A DNA stretch of 17,279 nucleotides, from positions 1 through 17,279 of the forward strand of contig JAHJBD010000015.1 in the NCBI GenBank assembly GCA_018813725.1, read 5' to 3'. The stretch is from Nanobdellota archaeon (GTDB lineage Archaea; Nanobdellota; Nanobdellia; Woesearchaeales; JAHJBD01). Positions within the stretch are counted from its first letter, which is position 1. Each line of letters opens with the position of its first letter. Positions 13,313-17,279 of this stretch are shown piece after piece. The translations under genes and the position numbers were made by a program. The notes under the pieces were generated by a model. That model saw only the letters and a program-made list of their open reading frames with translations, ran no database searches and had not been told where the DNA came from.

Positions 13313-14502
13313 CTGATGACAAGCTTAAAGAGGCTCTTGCAAGGATCTACAGGAGAGATGTGTCTGTCGAACCTAAAAAAGCATTTGAGATAAAAAAAGA
13401 GCCGGTCATTGATACAACTGTAAAAGAAAATGTTAAAGAAGCCCAAAAGCCTGAACCAGAAAATCAAGTCATGACTGAATATGTAAAAGAACAGGATAAG
13501 CCAGCAGCACCGATAATCAAATTGCAGCAAAAAAAGGAGTTCAAGAAAGAAGAGCCAGCAGATGAACCAAAACCAGTGATCAAGGCCCCTTCTAAATTCA
13601 CAGTATCTTCAAATCCTCATATAAAAGATAATTCCTCAGTCAAGAACATCATGTGGATGGTTGTTGTCTCATTGCTCCCAGCAGCAATTGCAGGAGTATA
13701 TTTTTTCAAGCTAAGGGCATTATCAGTGATCGTTCTTAGCGTTGCATCAGCAGTTGCAACTGAGATAATAATCAATAAGCTTGCAAAAAAACCAGTCACT
13801 GTGCATGACGGTTCTGCAGTCATAACTGGCCTTCTCATGGCACTTATTTTATCGCCTTTGGTGCCTTGGTGGATTCCAGTACTAGGTTCGATTTTCGCGA
13901 TCGCGATAGCAAAGCTTGCATTTGGCGGGCTTGGACATAACATCTTTAACCCAGCATTAGCAGGAAGGGCATTCCTTGTCGCATCATTCCCTGCTTTGAT
14001 GACAAGATGGCTTCTTACAGATGGTGTTACAGGAGCAACTCCTTTAGGTATGTTAAAAGAGGCAGGCGTAGCTACAGTATCATACTTTGACCTATTTATC
14101 GGAAACATCGGGGGATGTATAGGCGAGACATCTGCATTAGCAATAATCCTTGGCGGTGCATTCCTTCTTTACAAAAAAATCATAGATTGGAGGATCCCAA
14201 CATTATATATAGGAACATCAGCTTTGATAGCTGTAATATTTGGAAGAAATCCACTGTTCCATGTATTATCAGGCGGCCTATTGCTTGGAGCATTTTTCAT
14301 GGCAACAGATTATGTCACAACCCCGATAACCAAAAACGGTAAGCTATTATTTGGTTTTGGCTGCGGCTTTTTGACAATGGCTATCAGGCTCTGGGGCGGT
14401 TATCCAGAAGGTGTCATGTTCTCGATCCTGCTTATGAACGCATTCACTCCATTGATAGATAGATGGACAAGGCCAGTGCAATTTGGAGGCAAGAAAAGAT
14501 GA
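13309..14502 (+). CDS. rnfD: Rnf complex subunit RnfD with charged N-terminal extension
   Basis: This 397-aa membrane subunit binds flavin and takes part in ion translocation. The conserved RnfD part begins near residue 96 (SKFTVSSNPHIK) and has about nine or ten hydrophobic segments. The covalent FMN site is DGVTGATPLG, with T244 the predicted attachment residue for ApbE. GHNIFNPALAGRAF and FMATDYVTTPIT are also typical. Residues 1-95 are an unusual Lys/Glu/Pro-rich region, normally absent. It starts with a short amphipathic helix (KLKEALARIYRRD) and lacks hydrophobic stretches. The ATG overlaps the rnfC stop (ATGA). An in-frame GTG at 13576 (residue 90) could start a standard-length protein but has no Shine-Dalgarno, so I keep the long form. 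The stop overlaps rnfG. Confidence 0.94.
   Translation: MTDDKLKEALARIYRRDVSVEPKKAFEIKKEPVIDTTVKENVKEAQKPEPENQVMTEYVKEQDKPAAPIIKLQQKKEFKKEEPADEPKPVIKAPSKFTVSSNPHIKDNSSVKNIMWMVVVSLLPAAIAGVYFFKLRALSVIVLSVASAVATEIIINKLAKKPVTVHDGSAVITGLLMALILSPLVPWWIPVLGSIFAIAIAKLAFGGLGHNIFNPALAGRAFLVASFPALMTRWLLTDGVTGATPLGMLKEAGVATVSYFDLFIGNIGGCIGETSALAIILGGAFLLYKKIIDWRIPTLYIGTSALIAVIFGRNPLFHVLSGGLLLGAFFMATDYVTTPITKNGKLLFGFGCGFLTMAIRLWGGYPEGVMFSILLMNAFTPLIDRWTRPVQFGGKKR
14485..14489 (+). promoter_or_regulatory. Shine-Dalgarno GGAGG of rnfG
   Basis: GGAGG lies nine bases before the ATG at 14499 and supports it over the in-frame ATG at 14463, which would add 12 residues inside rnfD. Confidence 0.55.
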
Positions 14503-15293
14503 ATGAACAGCTCCATCTTGGGATCACGTTGATGATCGTGACTTTGATAGCAGGTGGAGCACTAGCTTTGACAAATCAGTATACTTCAGATCAGATTGAA
14601 AAACAAAAAGAGCTAGCTCTTACAACTGCGCTTAACAAGGTTATTGATGCAGACTCATTCGAATCAGTCGGCAATGATTATGTTGCCTATAAAGATAGTC
14701 AGGTTGTAGGTAAAGTCATGATGATCGAGGTTTCAGGGTATGCATCGATGATAAAGGCTTTGGTAGGCGTGGACAATGATAATAAGATAACAGGTATTGA
14801 TGTCTTGGAGCAGGCTGAAACTCCAGGCCTAGGAGCAAAGATCGCCTCAGAAGAATTTAAAGGCCAATTCATGGGAAAATCCTCAGATGCTCTCGCGATT
14901 AGAAAAGATGGCGGAAATATCGATGCGATCACTGGCGCAACAATCAGCTCACGTGCAATAACAAATGCAGTTAAGTCTGCATTAGAGGGTGCTGACGCAA
15001 TAACCACAGCATCTCCAGAGTGGGACGGATCCACCAACCAGCCAGTTAAACAGGATGATGAAAAAGCAGATACAAAATCAGATGATGACAGCTGTGATGA
15101 TCCAACATTATGTGAGACTGAGCCGCAGCTATCAGATGATGATGATGAATATCCAGGATCAATTTCAGAGGCAGGCGACATGACACCTAATGCTTTAGAA
15201 GAGCAGTCAGAGCCAGTTGCTCCTGAAAATCTTACTTCAGAAGATCAGGTTTCAAAAGAAATAATAGGAGAGCCGACAAACTATACAGGTTAA
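14499..15293 (+). CDS. rnfG: Rnf complex subunit RnfG with acidic C-terminal tail
   Basis: This 264-aa subunit has one N-terminal membrane helix (about residues 7-25) and an extracytoplasmic FMN-binding domain (about 30-165). The ETPGLGAKI motif and the flavinylation site DAITGATIS are clear, with T148 the predicted FMN-threonine. The canonical protein would end soon after SRAITNAVKSALEG. Here about 95 further residues follow, rich in Asp, Glu, Ser, Thr and Pro, including runs such as SDDDD and two cysteines (C199, C205). This tail is outside the cell and not part of the known fold. It might bind cations, shield the complex, or contact the S-layer or a partner. The start was fixed by GGAGG and the ATGA overlap with rnfD. 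The frame is continuous and shows no sign of a frameshift. Confidence 0.94.
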   Translation: MNEQLHLGITLMIVTLIAGGALALTNQYTSDQIEKQKELALTTALNKVIDADSFESVGNDYVAYKDSQVVGKVMMIEVSGYASMIKALVGVDNDNKITGIDVLEQAETPGLGAKIASEEFKGQFMGKSSDALAIRKDGGNIDAITGATISSRAITNAVKSALEGADAITTASPEWDGSTNQPVKQDDEKADTKSDDDSCDDPTLCETEPQLSDDDDEYPGSISEAGDMTPNALEEQSEPVAPENLTSEDQVSKEIIGEPTNYTG

Positions 15294-15294
15294 G

Positions 15295-15921
15295 ATGGGA
15301 AACTTTACAGAATTGTTCAAAGGACTGTTCCAGGAAAATCCAGTATTTGCATTAGTCTTAGGCCTATGCCCAACCTTAGCAGTCTCAACCTCTTTAGACA
15401 ATGCGATCGGCATGGGAGCAGCTGCAACATTTGTACTGTTATGCTCAAACATAATAATATCCTTGATAAGAAAACAGGTTCCTGAAAAGATTAGGATACC
15501 TATCTATATTGTAGTTATCGCTTCATTTGTAACAATGGCATCACTATTCATGCAGGCATTCCTTCCTGAACTTAACAAGGCTCTCGGTATCTATGTGCCA
15601 TTGATCGTTGTAAACTGCATCATTTTAGGGAGAGCAGAAGCATTTGCATCAAGAAATAACGCAGTTAAGTCAGCGATGGACGGTATCGGCATGGGAGTAG
15701 GTTTTACTTTGGCTCTTGCATTGATAAGCATAATAAGAGAGCTTCTTGGAACCGGTTACATCAAGCTTTTTGGTATCACATTGATAGCAATACCTATCGA
15801 GCCAGCGATGATATTCATACTTGCACCAGGTGCATTACTAGTTATGGGACTTTTGCTTGCTTTATTTGCACAGGTCAGAAAAAAGAAATATGAAGTTAAA
15901 TGTTGTGAGGTGAAAGAATGA
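15295..15921 (+). CDS. rnfE: Rnf complex subunit RnfE
   Basis: This 208-aa membrane protein has about six helices, homologous to RnfA and inserted in inverted orientation. C25 (LGLCPTLAV) and C108 (VVNCIILGRAEAFA) are the conserved cysteines that, with those of RnfA, hold an intramembrane [2Fe-2S] cluster between the two subunits in structurally studied Rnf/Nqr complexes. Electrons cross the membrane there. Other family marks are SLDNAIGMGAA and MGVGFTLALALISIIRELLG. The C-terminus is basic and ends VKCCEVKE, with an adjacent cysteine pair that is not part of the conserved set. One base separates it from the rnfG stop, and its own stop overlaps rnfA by ATGA. Its length is slightly above the ~200-residue norm. 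Confidence 0.96.
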   Translation: MGNFTELFKGLFQENPVFALVLGLCPTLAVSTSLDNAIGMGAAATFVLLCSNIIISLIRKQVPEKIRIPIYIVVIASFVTMASLFMQAFLPELNKALGIYVPLIVVNCIILGRAEAFASRNNAVKSAMDGIGMGVGFTLALALISIIRELLGTGYIKLFGITLIAIPIEPAMIFILAPGALLVMGLLLALFAQVRKKKYEVKCCEVKE

Positions 15922-16496
15922 CCAACCTCATGGCTATCATAATAGGTGCAATCTTTGTCAACAATTTCATACTCACAAGGTTCTTAGGATTATGTCCCTT
16001 TTTTGGAGTATCTAAAAAAACAAAGCCAGCGATCGGAATGGGCATGTCTGTAATCTTTGTCCTTACTCTTGCTTCGATGGCAACATGGCTAGCGTATACC
16101 TATGTGCTTTTGCCAATGCATCTTGAATATCTGCAGATAATAGTTTTTATCCTTGTGATAGCAACCCTTGTTCAGTTTGTTGAACTGTTCCTAAAGAAGG
16201 CAAACCCAGTTCTTTACAAATCACTTGGAATATATCTTCCTTTGATAACAACAAACTGTGCAGTGCTTGGAGTAGCACTCCTTAATGTGCAGGATAACTA
16301 TAATTTTATCGAAGCAGTTGTATTCGGCCTGTCAGCTGGAATTGGATTTACTTTAGCATTACTACTCATGTCAGGAATAAGAGAACGTCTTGAGCTTTCA
16401 AAAGTGCCAAAAGCATTTGACGGCCTTCCGATAGCATTCATAGTAGCATCACTTATGTCCTTAGCGTTCCTTGCATTTTCAGGTATGATAAAATGA
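15918..16496 (+). CDS. rnfA: Rnf complex subunit RnfA
   Basis: This 192-aa six-helix membrane protein is the partner of RnfE. C26 (FLGLCPFFGVS) and C114 (TTNCAVLGVAL) match the conserved cysteine positions that hold the shared intramembrane [2Fe-2S] cluster. NNFILTRFLG at the start and GFTLALLLMSGIRERLE near residue 140 are characteristic. Length is normal for the family. GAGGTGAAAG just before the ATG provides a good ribosome site, and the ATG overlaps the rnfE stop. Its stop overlaps the rnfB start at 16493. The C-E and A-B junctions all being overlaps or single-base gaps indicates tightly coupled translation of the complex. Confidence 0.97.
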   Translation: MTNLMAIIIGAIFVNNFILTRFLGLCPFFGVSKKTKPAIGMGMSVIFVLTLASMATWLAYTYVLLPMHLEYLQIIVFILVIATLVQFVELFLKKANPVLYKSLGIYLPLITTNCAVLGVALLNVQDNYNFIEAVVFGLSAGIGFTLALLLMSGIRERLELSKVPKAFDGLPIAFIVASLMSLAFLAFSGMIK

Positions 16497-17279
16497 CAAT
16501 AGAGATAATCCCATCAATTGCTGTACTTGGAGGTTTTGGTCTGGCTTTCGGCCTTTTCCTTGGATTTGCTTCTAAGAAGTTTAAGGTAAAGGAAGACCCT
16601 AATGTGAGAAAAATCCAGGATGTATTGCCTGGCATAAATTGCGGAGCTTGCGGGTATGCTGGATGCTCAGCTTATGCAGAGGCAGTCGTCAACAATAAAG
16701 AGGTTCCTATCAATCTGTGCGTTCCAGGAAAAGAGGCAGTTGCCAAGAAGATTGGCGAGATATTATGCAGAGAATGTGCTTCTGTGAGGGAAGCTAGGGT
16801 GGCAAGGCTACATTGTGCAGGTGGAAAGCAAGAGGTCAAGAACAAATATAAATATGACGGCATAAAGACATGCAAGAGCGCATCAGCACTGCAAGGAGGC
16901 CCTAAAGATTGTTCATTTGGCTGCATAGGTTTTGGTGACTGTGTAGCTGCCTGTCCATTTGACGCTATACACATGGGCGATAATGGCCTGCCTGTTGTTG
17001 ACGAGAAAAAATGCGTTGCCTGCGGAAAGTGCGTTGCAGCATGCCCAAAGCGCCTGTTTGAGCTTGTTCCAAAAAAGAGCAAGGTTCATGTGCTCTGCTC
17101 ATCAAAAGATAAGGCTCCTCAGGTTATCAAGTCCTGCAAAGTAGGGTGCATAGCCTGCAAAAGATGCGAGACTGTCTGCCCAGTTGAAGGAAAAGCAATA
17201 CATGTGATTGATAACCTTGCAGTCATGGATTACTCTAAATGCATAAGCTGCGGTAAATGCGCAGAAGTATGCCCAAGAA
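16493..17279 (+). CDS. rnfB: Rnf complex subunit RnfB (3' partial)
   Basis: The frame begins with an ATG overlapping the rnfA stop and stays open to the window edge, giving at least 262 residues. RnfB accepts electrons from ferredoxin. It has one N-terminal membrane helix (about 7-27) and then the RnfB-type [4Fe-4S] domain C50/C53/C58/C76 (INCGACGYAGC). Ferredoxin-like clusters follow, in the order C127 with C140/C144/C150/C154, then C174/C177/C180/C184 (CVACGKCVAACP). C215/C219/C222/C225 with C229 and C250/C253/C256/C260 come last. That number of clusters, expanded beyond the short proteobacterial form, resembles the clostridial and acetogen type. The end of the gene and any later genes lie outside the window. 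It is last in the order rnfC-D-G-E-A-B. Confidence 0.96.
   Translation, partial: MTIEIIPSIAVLGGFGLAFGLFLGFASKKFKVKEDPNVRKIQDVLPGINCGACGYAGCSAYAEAVVNNKEVPINLCVPGKEAVAKKIGEILCRECASVREARVARLHCAGGKQEVKNKYKYDGIKTCKSASALQGGPKDCSFGCIGFGDCVAACPFDAIHMGDNGLPVVDEKKCVACGKCVAACPKRLFELVPKKSKVHVLCSSKDKAPQVIKSCKVGCIACKRCETVCPVEGKAIHVIDNLAVMDYSKCISCGKCAEVCPR

Noticed and set aside
12829..13530. 233-aa minus-strand ORF across rnfC/rnfD
   Set aside because: Cys/Ser/Phe-rich composition is typical of the antisense of conserved iron-sulfur genes; it spans an operon junction and shows no family motif.
13617..14108. 163-aa minus-strand ORF inside rnfD
   Set aside because: It is an antisense shadow of membrane-helix codons with no independent signal.
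1..17279. CRISPR array, insertion sequence, tRNA or rRNA genes, defence system or prophage genes
   Set aside because: No spaced repeats of suitable length, transposase or inverted terminal repeats, cloverleaf-like sequence or phage/defence motifs were found by reading the window.

Overview
The window is an AT-rich archaeal chromosome segment of about 17.3 kb, with coding sequence almost end to end. The archaeal assignment rests on three things. The first gene carries a Dph6-type diphthamide-synthesis domain. Most transcription units start with an archaeal TATA-like box. At several first genes the box centre lies 26-27 bp upstream of the start codon, as expected for leaderless mRNAs, while genes inside operons have GGAGG/GAGGTGAT-type Shine-Dalgarno sequences. 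The lineage cannot be fixed from the sequence alone. The small conserved membrane proteins and compact layout would fit a DPANN-like or euryarchaeal organism, but this is a guess.

Layout: (1) 2-781 (+), the 3' part of a gene whose Dph6 domain is fused in frame behind what looks like an asparagine-synthetase C-terminus. (2) 773-1969 (-), an operon of four small membrane proteins (94, 68, 166 and 50 aa; the last is easily missed). (3) 2018-2458 (-), an unrecognised 146-aa protein. (4) 2492-2935 (-), an Lrp/AsnC regulator, divergent from (5) 3098-6150 (+), amt-glnK-glnA for ammonium uptake, PII signalling and glutamine synthesis. (6) 6265/6278-10593 (+), overlapping genes for aconitase, isocitrate dehydrogenase and citrate synthase, the oxidative TCA arm that makes 2-oxoglutarate. 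(7) 10590-11552 (-), a lipoprotein ApbE flavin transferase. (8) 11635-11970 (+), an unrecognised 111-aa protein. (9) 12008 to the window end (+), rnfCDGEAB, with rnfB cut off by the edge.

The parts form a coherent physiology. The citrate-to-2-oxoglutarate arm supplies the carbon skeleton for glutamate and glutamine, and 2-oxoglutarate is also the ligand PII uses to sense nitrogen status, next to the transporter it normally controls. PII lacks the uridylylated Tyr51 and GlnA lacks the adenylylated Tyr, so control by small-molecule ligands rather than covalent modification is expected. Rnf exchanges electrons between ferredoxin and NAD with ion pumping across the membrane. ApbE next door should attach FMN to the TGAT threonines visible in RnfD and RnfG.

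The main oddities are the asparagine-synthetase/Dph6 fusion, the four-gene small-membrane-protein operon, phased direct repeats in the amt promoter, an aconitase start that looks one base out of frame, a charged ~95-residue N-terminal extension on RnfD, and an acidic ~95-residue C-terminal tail on RnfG. I found no CRISPR array, insertion sequence, tRNA or rRNA, and no gene-free stretch longer than 300 bases.
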